Shown: positions 23,892 to 36,310, counted from the first letter of the stretch. The stretch: 64,000 bases of DNA from Erythroxylum novogranatense (GCA_029891385.1 CM057227.1:94016818-94080817), one strand, 5' to 3'. Numbers and translations: made by a program. Notes: a model not told the origin generated them from the letters alone.

Positions 23892-24726
23892 CTGAAAAAT
23901 AGATGCAATGTTGGGTGAGTTTGCGAACTCAGTGAGAAACCATCATCGATGGTTCACCCAATTCATGCATAAACACACAATTTACCAATTATCACATACA
24001 ATCACAATTCCACAAATGTAAGCGTATCGCCTTTCATACAGTCCACATTTAATCATACCATATATGCAATGCACATGAGACCCTTTCCATTTTCATTACG
24101 TTGTTGTGACCGTGCGCCTGAAACTGTCCCAGTGATGGGCACATTGCGTTGAGCCAGTGGCTCTGAAAACATTGGGCTTGAAGCCCTGATACATTGAGCC
24201 CGAGGCTCAATACGTTGGACACGAGGTCACATGCGTTGGTGAAAGCTCTCATATACGTTGGGCATGATATGCCCTGATACGGTGCTGCTCCGGTCACAAC
24301 TGCCTTTATCTGATCATGCCATTATGCATGAATGCATATGCTCTAATTCCCATTTACAGTCAGTTATAGTTCAGTGACCAATTTTCGTTTCTTGGACCTT
24401 CGTCCGTGTTTGATCTATACATTTACAATTTATTGCATCCTACCATATCATATTAAAAGTCACATCCAATGTATCAAAACAGACAATTTTAACACTTCAA
24501 TATTTATTTCCCATTCCCTCGGACCTTTAGTCCGAGATCTCCAATGTACTTATTCACAAACAGGTACACACAAATAGCACTTCAATAACAAGTTTCCAAA
24601 TATTTCAGACACCTATGGTCCGAAATCAATCAAAATCAAACACACATAAACCCCCCATTATCTCCACATGGCATAATTGCAAAATCTTAAACACATAAAG
24701 GTTGAGGAACCAACTAGGTTACTCAC
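23892..24726 (-). other. Putative LTR intron (solo LTR in D)
   Basis: Own-strand AG-GTGAGTAACC and TATTTTTCAG-G bound 835 nt holding the hairpin array and the CATCGATGATG palindrome. Same arrangement as 12714-13426. Splicing is not shown. Confidence 0.4.
24150..24265 (-). repeat. GAG-stem hairpin array, divergent
   Basis: Units in order on plus: GAGCCagtGGCTC, GGGCTtgaAGCCC, GAGCCcgaGGCTC, then a weaker GGACACGAGGTCAC and GGGCatgatatGCCC. Each is preceded by a CATTG/CGTTG-like start, with a period of about 25 nt. Changes in one arm are matched in the other (GAGCC/GGCTC against GGGCT/AGCCC). Confidence 0.75.
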
Positions 24727-25186
24727 CTATTACTTCCGAGCTAATGCCGGGAAGTTTCCGCCCCGTCGGTCTGACGACGCTCCACTTGGGCCTCTATAAG
24801 AAGCAGAGAAAGAACGAGTCACTATAGATGCAATTTGTGCACATGTAGGTGAAATATGCATGTTCATGAATTTTTCGGCCCTAAATCCAAATTTTCCCAT
24901 AATAAAATCCGTCTAAAAATTAGAAACCTATTGGCGCTGACGGTGCGCAATTCGGACCTCTATAGGTCCCCAATTAAACAAAACAGTGACCAGAAAACAA
25001 TAAACCGAACCCACGTAAATTTTCCGTCCAAAAATTCCCAATTTCCCATGAAATGAAATTCAATGTTTCACGAATCCGATGCCTCAAGAATCAGGTCAAT
25101 CGGATGTCGGACGGAAAAGTTATGAGCAAAAGAATCACCAAATACCAAATAATCAAATAATAATAAAAACAATATATACATATTGC

Positions 25187-25343
25187 AAGCGCCTCATGAG
25201 GCGAGGCGTCGCCCTCATGAGGCCGACTCATTTTGCCTCGTCATGGGCGAGGCGACGCCCTCATGAGGTCGACTCATTAGCCTCGTCATGAGGGCGAGGC
25301 GTCGCCCTCATGATCGAAGCGACTTACCTCGCCTCGCGAGGTT
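25187..25343 (-). repeat. CCTCATGAGG palindrome cluster
   Basis: Repeated GCCTCATGAGGC, CCTCATGAGG, GCCTCGTCATGGGCGAGGC and CCTCGCGAGG units, all palindromic or nearly so, in about 155 bp. It is an isolated GC-rich island at the place occupied by the CGGCGAGC cluster in the other A LTRs. Confidence 0.8.
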
Positions 25344-27727
25344 CCTCTACTTCCTTGCCCTTTTCCTGTTTTCAATCCAAATTTCCAGCAACCATAATTC
25401 TTAGAACACAATTCAGAAAATGCAAACCATAGCTTCTTGGAAAGATCATGAAACCCTCTACAATTCTCAAGAGACCATAAAATCAATTTCACCCTAAGGG
25501 TGTCAAATATCCCATCAAAGCTACTGTCTACACAAAACCTCTCAAACAGTGCAATACTTTGCAAATTCAGTAACTACTCATTTCCTCAGTCAAAATAACA
25601 CAATAAATATTCTCAGTAAGTTCACAATGTTATCTCCAACTTTCATGAACAACTCAAAATCAAATTTACTTACTAACTAGGTCAAACAATTCACCAAAGC
25701 ATCAGCCCTCTGAAATCAACCAATCTGGACAGTGATGTTTCAAACAGTAATTCTCTTAGCACAAATGTCACAAAAATCATTACCTTATATCCCTGAAAAG
25801 ATAAGATCTCAAACTTCAATTTTCATGAAGAACACAAACTCCAATTCGATTTTTAACAATTTCAAAACTGTTATGGAAGTTACTGCCATGATCAGCAATT
25901 CCTAACCTAATGCAGGATCAGTTTTGCAAAATCATAACTCCCAACTCTGACCTCTAAAATTATATGCCATATCTCATTTTCAAGATAATTTCTTCCTCTT
26001 CAACTTTGCAGAAGATCACTCACACGAATTCAGTCCACAAAAATTGGTAAAATTGCTCCCAAGCAGAAAGCTCACAAAATCAACACTTAAGCTAGGTTTC
26101 ATCAACATGCCCAAAACCAGTCCATAGGAATCAGTTCATATCTCCCAATATACAACTCGAAAATTAGCAAGATCAGTGACAATGGAAAGCTAACTCAATA
26201 TGCTACAACTTCCATGAAGACCATTTTTCCTAGTTCCATACCAATTAATTTAGAAAAATCAACAAAGTAATCAGGTCATAACTTCGGGTACTGTTCACAG
26301 GCAATAAAACAGTAACTTTCCATGCAAAATTTCGCCCTTCTAGCATTACAATTTAACAACACCTATTTCACACAAAATTGTAGCCAACATCCCAAAGTTT
26401 CATTGGGCACCAACCTCACCTCATTTGCTCACTTACACAATTAGTTATGATCAAAACATTACAATAGGTCAAATTGCATTTTCCAGCTTTTCAACTACAA
26501 CCTAACTCCTATCACTTCTAACATCAATAACACATCACTAAGCACCCATTTATACCTCTAATTCAACCACAAATTCATCACAACATATACTTATATGATT
26601 ATACAAAGTTGGCAGCACCCTCACAACACCACTTCCATAATTTATTTACATTTATCTAACATCATAACATCATTAACAACATGTAAATTCACAAGCTTCC
26701 ACTACTCTATCCTCTTCCCTCACTCAAGCATGCATTAAACCCATTCAAACCTACCACTATGATGATCAAGTAAATGCATAAATGATCTCCATGAATGCTT
26801 CTATCTATCAAAGGAAGAAATATAAACATCAATTCTTACCTTAAACAAGTTTCAAGCTTTCAATATCCAAGTCTATAAACCTCTCACACTTCCTACCTTA
26901 ATACCTCACCCACGGTTTCCATAAGCATAACAAAGACCATCATCAACTCAAGGTGTCAACTAGCTTTACATGAGAAGGAGGAAGAAGCAAGCAATTAACA
27001 AATGGAACTTATATGGGAGAAAAAAAGAAATAGTCGAAGGAGAAGAAATGGCAAGTTTGGATGAGAGGATGAGAGGAGGAATAAACCACTTTCACTTTTG
27101 TTTTGTTTTAAAGGAAGAGCCAGTAAATGACAAGATAACTCAAGCATAATTGATCTTTTAAAAGAAATTTGTTGACTTCAAACATGAAGAGTGTCGAGGT
27201 GATGAATATAAGGAGACAAAGTTAATAAATGATAAGGGACACTTGGCTTTTAAAATAAGATAAGACAAAAATCAAGTAATCCTAGTTAATTAAGTATTAA
27301 TCCCAATTAATCTCTAATCATGGCTTTAGAATAATTCCTAACATCATTTATCCACTAATCTCATGCCATTTGGCAGTCCTTTTCAGTATAGAAAAAAATC
27401 CACTCAAATCGACCCGTTGGAAATTTTCGGTCCTATCCGCAACTAACCCGAAAAATTCAGAAAAATTCCATAAATCCTTAAAATAGAAAACAATTTATGG
27501 CGCATTCAGAATACTTTTCAAACCCATTAACCACGTGAATCCTAATAAAATTATCTTAGGCACGCAAACCGAAATGTCATGTATGCATATACGGTTATTT
27601 CATGTGCATGATTTCCTCGGTCACTAGTACCAGTATGCATGGACAATACGAATAAATCCCTACCAATCTCTTCCTATGCCAATTTACTATTTTACCCTTC
27701 CTGTCGGGGGTGGGATGTTACAACAAA

Positions 27728-28292
27728 GGAGGGCAAAATGGGAAAGGCATAGTTAATGAAGGGTATTTTTGGAAGAACAATGAAATAAATGGTTTAAAAT
27801 TTAGAAAAAGAAGAAGAAGAGAGGAGAGTGTCGTGAGTTATGAGAGGGAGAAGAAAGAAAACGAAAAGAGGAGAGAAGAAGGAGGAAAGTTGTAGGAGAA
27901 AAGAAAGGGGAGAAGAAGAAATCGAATATCCAAGGAGAAAAGGGAGAAGATTCAAGCTTCCTAAGGTATATTCTTCTTCTTCTCCATGTTTTCTTTAAGA
28001 ATGAGTTAGGGTTTGGTTATGGAAGATTCTAGAGAGAGAAAGCTTAGTGAAGAAGATGGTGAATAGTGAAATTTATAAGGTTTTTGGGGTTTTTTAGCTA
28101 GGTTGGAGTTTTCCAACCTAGATGAGCTATGAAGAGGTTAGAGTGAAGTTGATCAGGGTTTTTAGGGTTTTAAAAAGGAAATTTCGAAAATTTAAGAGGA
28201 ATTGATGAATTGTTGGTTTTGTTTAGGCAATCAAGGGTCAATCCAAGAGCAAGAGGAAGGAGACAAGTAATTTGTGGATTTTCGACTATAAG
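27728..28292 (+). repeat. LTR D, segment before putative intron
   Basis: Purine-rich stretch (27790-27960) with many GAAGAAG and GGAGAA runs, like 2150-2220 in LTR B and 60120-60300 in LTR C. The 61-residue frame 27710-27895 reflects this purine bias and is not a gene. Confidence 0.6.
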
Positions 28293-28758
28293 GTGGGTAA
28301 ACCCTTTATAGTTTTTGGTGCAAATGGGCAAAAATGTGTATATGTGCGCTATGTGTTAAATGATTGACTTAGAATGGTTGTTATGCTGATATGATGTTTG
28401 TCTAATTGATGAAACAAATGGAATTGTGAATATGCCATGTTATGCAATTTCAAATGCTTGACGTTTGGATATGATTATCATGCCATTAAATTGAATTATG
28501 GCATTTTGTATATGAATGGATGATTGAATCATGAAATTGTGATTATGTCATGTCATGCATTGTGTAATGCTTGACATTTCGATATGTTTGTTATGCCATT
28601 GGGCTAAATCATGGAATTTTGTATAAGAAGGAAATGAGAGTATGAACAATTGAATTATGCCTATGTCATGTGAATCATGGCATTTTGTCTATGAATGATT
28701 AAATTAAGCATTGAATTGAGTTATGTGCTTTGTGTGGGTGAGAGTGGAACCGTTTCGA

Positions 28759-28775
28759 GTCACGTGCACGTTGAC
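28759..28775 (+). promoter_or_regulatory. Conserved CACGTG/TTGAC box in LTR D
   Basis: GTCACGTGCACGTTGAC, identical to 39892 and 60950 and followed about 12 nt later by CTTCTCCCGGCTGCCCGC. Confidence 0.55.
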
Positions 28776-29070
28776 GACCAAAGCCTTCTCCCGGCTGCCC
28801 GCTTGTGGCCCACGAGATCCAAAGTGGACTCGTTTTATTCACGACGTAAACTTCGGTTTCGTCGTTTTGTTCACGGAACGCTCAAGCCATTGAAGTGTGC
28901 ATTGCATTTGGATGAACTAAGTTTGTGTTGAAATGAATTGCATTAAATATGTGATGATAAATTGAATTATGAAATGTCACTTGCTTTGTAATTGATGAAT
29001 TACCATTGATGTATGTATGTTTATATTCGTGAGTGTATGCATATGTATTGGTTGTTCGTGTGGCTCTAAA

Positions 29071-29113
29071 GCCAATGGCTATAAATGGTTTAGCCACTGA
29101 GCTGTCAAGCTCA
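29071..29113 (+). repeat. Hairpin trio before LTR D acceptor
   Basis: GGCTctaaAGCC, GGCTataaatggtttAGCC and GAGCTgtcaAGCTC stand in a row. The middle one includes TATAAATGG, so a second, downstream promoter is an alternative reading. Confidence 0.55.
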
Positions 29114-29921
29114 ACCCATGTTTTTCCCCCTCAGGTCAGGTCTGCGAAGGCCGGTAATCCTTGCAAGACATTTGGACGCGTCGAGATAGTTAGTTTGTAT
29201 TAAGCTAGATGAACCCCTTTGTATAGCTTCTTAAGAATGATAAATTTTGAGTATTCATTTGTAATGGTTTAAGTTGTGATGTGTACTTCAATTTGTAAAG
29301 AAGATTGTTCAAATGTTTATTTTGTTTATTTATTTATGAGATTGCAAAATTTGGGATGTCCCTATGTATTTGAATATGTCTTTTAAAGGTTGAAACATAT
29401 GATTGTGAAAATGGATATTGTGTATAGTATAATTGTTTGTATGATTGCCATTTGTTGTTTGTGCTAGAATAGCATGTTGGATATTGAAAGGTGTGTTATG
29501 AGCATTAGAAGAAATAATGTTGTATGAGAAGTATGGACTTGATGCCTATAATGAATGATAGGAATTTGTGTGTTTTATGAGTTAGTTGATTGAAGTTTGG
29601 GAGTTGATGTATGGACGATGAGTTAAGACTTGAGAAGTTTATATTGTATGATTATGTTTATTTAAAGTTGGAATATGATGTATGTGGTTATCTTTGGTTG
29701 AGATTGCCAATGGTTGTTAATGTTAGAAGAACATGTTGATATTGGGTTGAATATATGTGATGAATGAATTGGAATTGAATTCCAATGTTGTTTGATGTTG
29801 TTGAATGAGTTTGGAGTGGTTTTGGTGGTGTTGGAAAAGTGTTTGAGGTAAGGGAATGTTAGGAGAAGGTTTGGAAACCTTTGAAGAGGGTTTAGAGGGT
29901 GAAATGTTGTTGTTGGCAGAA

Positions 29922-30102
29922 AGTTACACAGCCTGTGTGAAATTTCACACAGAATGTGTAAATCCAGGTGCAGGAGACGCTATTATCCGTGGGTTACACA
30001 GCCTGTGTGAATTTTCATACAAACTGTGTAAACCCATCTCAGCCCATCCGAAGGTCACACAGACTGTGTGACTGACAGTATAAATTTCACACAGCCTGTG
30101 CT
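29922..30102 (+). repeat. TTACACAGCCTGTGTGAA palindrome cluster
   Basis: Six palindromic units built on CACACAG-NN-CTGTGTG (first at 29924-29941; also around 29945, 30004, 30024, 30055 and 30088). No GC island here: the motif is unrelated to the CGGCGAGC motif, yet it again sits just before the CCGACCTCCGATTGAGG block. Peptides read through it are repetitive and not convincing. Confidence 0.8.
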
Positions 30103-30862
30103 TTTCAGGATATGACCATATCGGGTTCTTTTGGCCGTAACTCCTTCGTCCGACCTCCGATTGAGGCAATTCTTGTGGCGTTAGTTTTCAATAATATTTT
30201 ACTACCTTCCCCTAAAATTTGATGGTCATTGGTTTCAAATCCTAGAAGTTAGATCTTTTGGAAGTGAGTGGTCGGGTTGGAGAGTCTTACCGAGCTATGA
30301 ACCGACTTTGGATTTTTACACATATCTTGAGCTATAGAGCTCCAAATGAGGTGATTCTTAAACCATTAGATTTCTAGGAAACATATCTATCTCTCCATGA
30401 AAAATTATGTCATTGGAGTTAAATTGCAAAAGTTGCATTAGAGCAAGAAAGTGGTTGGAAGAGAGAATATATTTGGGGAATGAACACCTTTGGTATTTTG
30501 ATGATATCTTGAGTTATAGAACTTCGATTGAAGCGGTTCTTGCCCCAAATTAAACAAGAGACTTAGGACTATGATTTATATGAAAAATTCAAATGGGAAT
30601 TTTGAATTAAAGGTTTCCAAATTCGATTCGCAACAGGGGAATTGAGATCCAGCATAGTGACTGTGATGTATGATCACACCATTGAGTAAGTGGTGAGCAA
30701 GTTTTGGGATGTTATGAAAAAAAAAAGATACATATATATATAGTAACGAATATGCATTGATCATTGTCCAATAAGGGTTCAATGAATGAACCATTCAGGT
30801 AACAGCCACGCTTAGGGTTCCATGTTTCGGAAGTGGGTTGGGCTCCGGAACGGTGCCCAACA

Positions 30863-32232
30863 TTGGCTTATTCTAATGTTTGCTCATTCATACTAGTTTC
30901 TCCTCACAGTTCAATTTATTTGCAACTTAACTTCCTGCTTTGGTAACACATTCATCAAAATCTAATTTATATCTAGATTCTCATAGAATATAATAAGAAT
31001 CTAAGTTCTCCTCACATTAGCGATAGTGTTATCTCAATTTCCTAAAATCCACTTATGTAGTTGTATACTTTTCATCGAAAAAAATACATACATTCTCAGT
31101 AGCATACTCTACCTCTTATGCTTGAGTCTCCACTAGGGATAGAACTCCAATATTTACTTTTGATTCATTAATAGTCATTTGTTCCTCGAAATGGGACATT
31201 TAATTCACGTGATATGATTCTATAAAACATCTCTATCTCAAAAGACTTCTTACCTCAATCATCTACACTATTTACCTAATCTTTATCAATCAACTATGTT
31301 CATCAATGTTGTTTTTTAGCCATTCTTAACACCTCAATACAATCAATTTCAAATGTTCATGACATTTCAATAATTTCAATTTCTATCACACTTTACATGA
31401 TCACAATATCCTCTATAATAAAACTCAATGAAATAAGAGGCATATTCATTTACTTATGTACCATATCCAAATATAAATCTCGTATTTACTCAATCACATT
31501 ACTTGCCAATGTAACCACATTATCATATGTGTGCTCCTACTAACTAATCGTTATAACTTGGAGAACTTCTACATATATCACTATCACTTGTTTCACCTTC
31601 CACACACATTCTTTAATCAATTTAGAAGCATAAACGCATAGCCGTCTTAAAATTTTGCTATTGAATTCACTAACACAATCTCATACAGGATCATAACTCT
31701 TATCACACCAATTAAACAATTATTTTCAATTCCAAGTTCAACCTTTCAATTCCACTTTGTTTCTACAACTTAAATCTTGTCATTTCCACCTATGTCTCTA
31801 TTTCTTTCCCAGTCGTTTCAGAAAAATCTTTTTCACATCCATATCAATTCAAGTACATATCCACAATGAAATTTTGTTACCATACTTGCTGACATAACCC
31901 CAAATACTGAATGGATGTCTAATACATCAGACAACGCCCTAATTCTTATTTCCAAATCTTCACAAATTTCCTCATTTTACACTCTAACCAAACACCATTC
32001 TTCTCATCGTTTCTACTAGTCTAAACTCTTAATAGAAGTTCATACATGTGACTCATGCGGTTGTAATTACCAGGATTCTATACTCATCAGTACCTTTCTC
32101 TAATGATGAAGAATCAAGTGCAGCAAATCCTTGCAAAACTCCTCGTGTTCTTTAACGAGGTGACATTTTACTCCTTCGCTAAGACACCATCTTTCAACTT
32201 ACTTTCATTTTAATATTATTTCCTACAAGTAT
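30863..32232 (-). pseudogene. Decayed A internal region, partial
   Basis: Homologous to part of 16731-20285: ACTTATTCTAATGTCTG near 18308 matches the start here, and the ATTGGAGTTATATCC-like phrase is shared. It has lost both the polypurine tract and the primer site. No frame or domain survives. Confidence 0.6.
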
Positions 32233-35200
32233 TTTAACACCCCAGTCTCGCATGACCCGAACCCAACATCGATGGGTGATATTCGAGTCCGTGCCCCGCG
32301 AGGGTGGCGTGCTACATCACTAAACAATCAAAAATCGGTATAATTTTTTTTCTCTTACAAATAAATGCAAATCAATAATCATAAATTTGGGCTCACTTTT
32401 ATTCAGAAACATTTCGTTTACAAGAGTTACCAATTTTTTTAAAAAACCAGAATTTCGATTAGCCCAATCCGAAAACAAAAATATTACACTTTCATCATTC
32501 TATTTTGCAAAACTTTTTCCAAATCGGTAAGTTATACACAACAAATATACTCAAATACACAAAATACAATAATTTGTAGAAAACGTAATTCAATGCAAAA
32601 ATAAAGAGACACAATCTAGACGCGAACTGATCCCGCCTTCTATCTTTCCCTTACATGCAAAAATTATACCCCTGTTTACCTAACGGGGTATTCTTCAAAG
32701 CCTGAAAAATAATTGCAAATTTTAGGTGAGTTTGCGAACTCAGTGAGTGACCATCATCGATGGCTCACCCAGTCACATAATACATAATTCACATTTCACA
32801 TTATTTCACATTCGATACACTTATCCTTCATATTATGCACATGCAATGCACATGAGACTCACTTTTTATTTGTTACTTTATTATGACCGAGTGCCTAAAC
32901 TGTCCCATGTAAGGCTCATTAATAATTGTCCCTTATCTGTTTGGAGGATACAGGGCTCATTAAACGTTGAGCCTGAGGCTCTGAATCACTTTTGAACTCG
33001 ACGCTCATTTTCACTCGTTAAGTTTAAAGCTCTGATCGGTGGCGACTCTGGTCACAACAGCCATTATATTTCATACGCTTATGCAATGAAATGCATCAAT
33101 CACATTAGCCTATTCCCATTCACTCCCTTTCACATGTCATCGAACCGTAGTCCGACATTCAATAGTAGAGTTAAGAAACATATTCTCATACATATGCAAT
33201 GCACATTCAAAAGACATTTGTCAACGGACCGTGGTCCGACACTTATCACTCATATAATGTGCATTCAAAACACATTTATCAATCACATTAGATACATATA
33301 GTTCATCCAATTCACATTCAAGTAGCACTTCAATAACACAACTCCCCAATTCACAATCATCGGACCTTCTGTCCGGAATCCGCAATCAAATCACAATCCA
33401 TCACCATTCATATGAGCATTTAGTAGTCAGTCAATACAAATTTAAAAACAAAACAAATAATGAAATGAGACTATCTCGGTCTACTCACAGTACGCTCCAA
33501 ATTAGCATTTGCTTCCAAATTCTGAAAACGCCTGACTATAGATTTTTAACCTGCAAAACCCATTTATGTAATACGTTGCACACACATTAATAATTTTGCA
33601 CAATTATAAGCATTCATTTATGCACATGTGTGTATATGGAATATGTACGATGCATGTTCATGACAATCTTGGTATTATTCCATAAATCTCATCACAAAAA
33701 GTTCCCCTAAATTTTAGAAATCTATAGACACCAAAATTAATCAATTTGGATTTCTATAAGTCCAATTATTGCTAAAACACTGAAGTATGTCTCGAAAAAT
33801 AATCCATTCAAATTACCTTAATCAATCCTCTCACTTTGATTCAATCCATTATTTTCAATTTAATCTCAAAAATCACAAATTCTTATAAAGAGCTATAGGA
33901 GTGTTTTATGAATCCGACGTTTCAAAAATCAAGTCAATTGGATGTCGGACGAAAAAGATATAAGCAAAAGAATGAAGAGGGTCGAATTGGGAAACAAATC
34001 ACAAAACCCGCCGCGAGCGCCTGCTCGCACTCGCGATCGCGAGGGCTGGAGATCTCGAGGCCTTCACCCTCGTGAGGCCATCACCTCAAGAGGCGCTAGC
34101 CCTCGCGAGGGGGCGCTTTACGCCTCGCCCTCGCTAGGCGTCGCCCTTGCGAGGCCCAGCTTCTCTTGCCCTCTCCAACAACCACTTTCAAAAAATGATA
34201 TCTTGAGATCCAAAATTCCCAATTTTGTAAACTTGGTATCAATGGAAAGATCAAAGAAATCTCTACAATTTCTATGAAGGGCTCAAAAACTAATTCCTCC
34301 TCTAAAGGTGTCAAAATGCCAATCAAAGTTACTGTCCAATAAATGTCACCCTAAACAATAACACATCTTCTAAAAATCATATCTTCCTATTCCATTGGCC
34401 AAAAATTCCAATATTTATATCAATGAAAAGATCAGAACACATTCTACAACTTTCATGAAGCACTTAAAAGCAATTTAAACCTCTAATTGGGCCAAAATTT
34501 CAATCAAAGTTTCTGCCCCCATAATTGCACCCTAAACCACATCAAAACTTCAAAAATTCATACCTTACAATTCCTACATCCAAAAACGGCATTTTATACA
34601 TCATTAAAAATCTAAAACATTCATCTATAACTTTCAATAAGGCCACTTGATCTAATTCAAACCATAACAGTCCAGAATTTGCCTCAAAGCACAGTATCAC
34701 AAAACCTACACTTTTGGACATTTTCATAAAGAAAGCACTTGAATCTATGGAATAACATCCCAAAGTCAACAGATCATAACTTTCAACCTTAACATCGAAT
34801 AATGTCATACTTTGTAGTGATAGAAAGCTAATAAGAAAATCTACAACTTTCATGAAGACCCCTTTAGCAAAATCTGCCTAAATCAACCCAGAAAAATTCC
34901 CAAAGTTTCAGATCACTAAATGTAGTTTTCGAGCTACTGTTCATCCCTACACCCTTTCTCACATTCTAGTCCAAATTTGGAACTCTTAAAGCCAAAATTA
35001 AACATCACTTTCTTCACAAGAATTATAGCCAAACAATTCTAGTTTAATTCAAGCTAAACCTCGTCTCAATTGCATAACCATATAAAAAGTTATGGCAAAA
35101 TCATTGAAACATGCACAAGTCAAATTTTCCAGATTATTATCCTAACCTTTCCCCTACCTCTTCCACACCATTTCCTCACCTATAACCACTCAATTCACTC

Positions 35201-36310
35201 AAGATTTCAACCACAACAAAGTCAAAACCTCTACTTGAACATTAACCTACAACGTAGCATCAACACACACTCAATCATTTTCCTTTTTATACACTCATCT
35301 AGCATCCTTATAGTCAATCTAAAACAACTCTTATTTACCTACACCACCTTCAACATAATTCATCCTCAATCAAACAAGAATTCATACCCATACAATCAAG
35401 ACACAATTCCCATGAAATTAGTTCACATAACATCACCATTAATTCTTTTAACTAACAATTCATGATATAAAACACAATTCTTACCTACTTAAGTGTCCAC
35501 TTCTTCAACTCTTCAAAAATACCACAAATTCTCTACCTCCCAACACCATACACGATCATCAACCTTCAAGGCTTAGGTTTGGATTTTTAATGAACAAAGA
35601 AGACCAAGCAATTAGAAAGAGAGTGAAAAGGATGGTCACAATTTAGGAAAACACAAGGGAGAGAAGAAGCTACGAAGATTGATGGAGAAACTTTCACTTT
35701 AATCACCATTCAACCTTAGGAAAAGAGAAGTATCAAGAATAAACAAAGAAAGGAGGATTTTTAATAAAAGAGGGGCATTTTGGCATGTTAGGGTCACTTG
35801 CCACATGTCACACTCTAAAATGCTCACCTAGTTTCTTTCCAATTCAATTCCAATTTCTACTCCAATTTCTCCCCAAATTTCCAATGGCTCAGATTAATAA
35901 ATCCTAAACTCATTGATCTAAATTTTCAGTGCCATTGGACAATAAATTTTTTACTACCGGTAAGCAATCAGTCTGCCACTTGGCATTTTTTCTGGTCTGG
36001 AAAATACCTCGAAATTTTAAAAAAAAATTCAAAAATGCTCTAAAAATTCAAAAATCACAAAGACCCTCTCGAACTCAATTTTTCATACACACAAATCACA
36101 TTAATTTACAATCACATTTCTTCACACTTGTACCGGGAAATGTCAAGAATGCATGTACAGTAATTTTTCATATGCAAAATTTACTATTCATGTGTATGTG
36201 TATGTTATATAATGCATGAGCATGAGATGTGTTTTCCTAATTTCTCTGATTAATCTCACATATGCCAATTTCTAGGGTTCATATCCTTTGTATAGAAACG
36301 GGATGTTACA
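32233..36310 (-). repeat. LTR A3, complete
   Basis: About 4.08 kb. Own-strand start TGTAACATCCC is at 36310; the own-strand end is GGGTGTTAAA (one base altered from TGTTACA). It shares all landmarks with A1 and A2: acceptor-like TTTTTCAG-G (complement 32702), donor-like GTGAGTAGACC (complement 33488), a hairpin array at 32967-33031 with partly broken stems, and a palindrome cluster at 34007-34163. The frames at 35070-35465 and 33942-34277 fall inside it and have no recognisable domain. Confidence 0.88.
34007..34163 (-). repeat. CCTCGCGAGG palindrome cluster in LTR A3
   Basis: GC-rich palindromic units such as CTCGCGATCGCGAG, CCCTCGTGAGGC, CCCTCGCGAGGG and CCTTGCGAGGC. It is the same class as 25187-25343, with a CGCG centre in place of ATG/CAT. 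Confidence 0.75.

Larger units (their letters stand above)
23444..27722 (-). mobile_element. Solo gypsy LTR (A group) with TSD ACAAA
   Basis: On plus it runs from TGTAGCACCCC to GGATGTTACA with ACAAA on both sides (23439-23443 and 27723-27727). Length is 4279 bp with no internal region. On its own strand it carries a palindrome cluster (25187-25343), a donor-like AG-GTGAGTAACC (complement 24721-24728), a hairpin array (24150-24265), the ACCATCGATGATGGT palindrome (about 23940-23954) and an acceptor-like TTTTTCAG-G (complement 23892). It is related to, but longer than, the solo LTR at 10912 and is reversed relative to its host LTR D. Confidence 0.93.
28293..29134 (+). other. Putative LTR intron (LTR D)
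   Basis: Donor-like ATAAG-GTGGGTAAAC and acceptor GTTTTTCCCCCTCAG-GTCAGG bound 842 nt. The acceptor has the best polypyrimidine tract in the window, with CTCAA 20 nt upstream in the arm of GAGCTgtcaAGCTC. The conserved box GTCACGTGCACGTTGAC and the TTCTCCCGGCTGCCCGC block lie inside. Confidence 0.45.
22905..30862 (+). repeat. LTR D with nested solo LTR
   Basis: Starts TGTTGGACCCCGAACC and ends GGTGCCCAACA. The start matches 42288-42401, where a polypurine tract precedes it. Without the nested LTR (23444-27722 plus one 5-bp repeat) it is about 3.67 kb. No primer site follows 30862, and the flanks TTGAA and TTGGC do not match. Left flank is LTR A2 and right flank is an A internal region, so it is a solo LTR whose neighbourhood has recombined, not a clean insertion. 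Landmarks: donor-like AG-GTGGGT 28293, conserved box 28759, hairpins 29071-29113, acceptor CCCTCAG-G 29134, palindrome cluster 29922-30102, CCGACCTCCGATTGAGG near 30149. Confidence 0.8.

Noticed and set aside
25187..25343. CRISPR-like array
   Set aside because: Units are palindromic, irregularly spaced and without distinct spacers; the context is a plant LTR.
35070..35465. 131-codon open frame on plus
   Set aside because: It is inside LTR A3, antisense, of low-complexity composition (I, H, N, L), and not conserved in A1.
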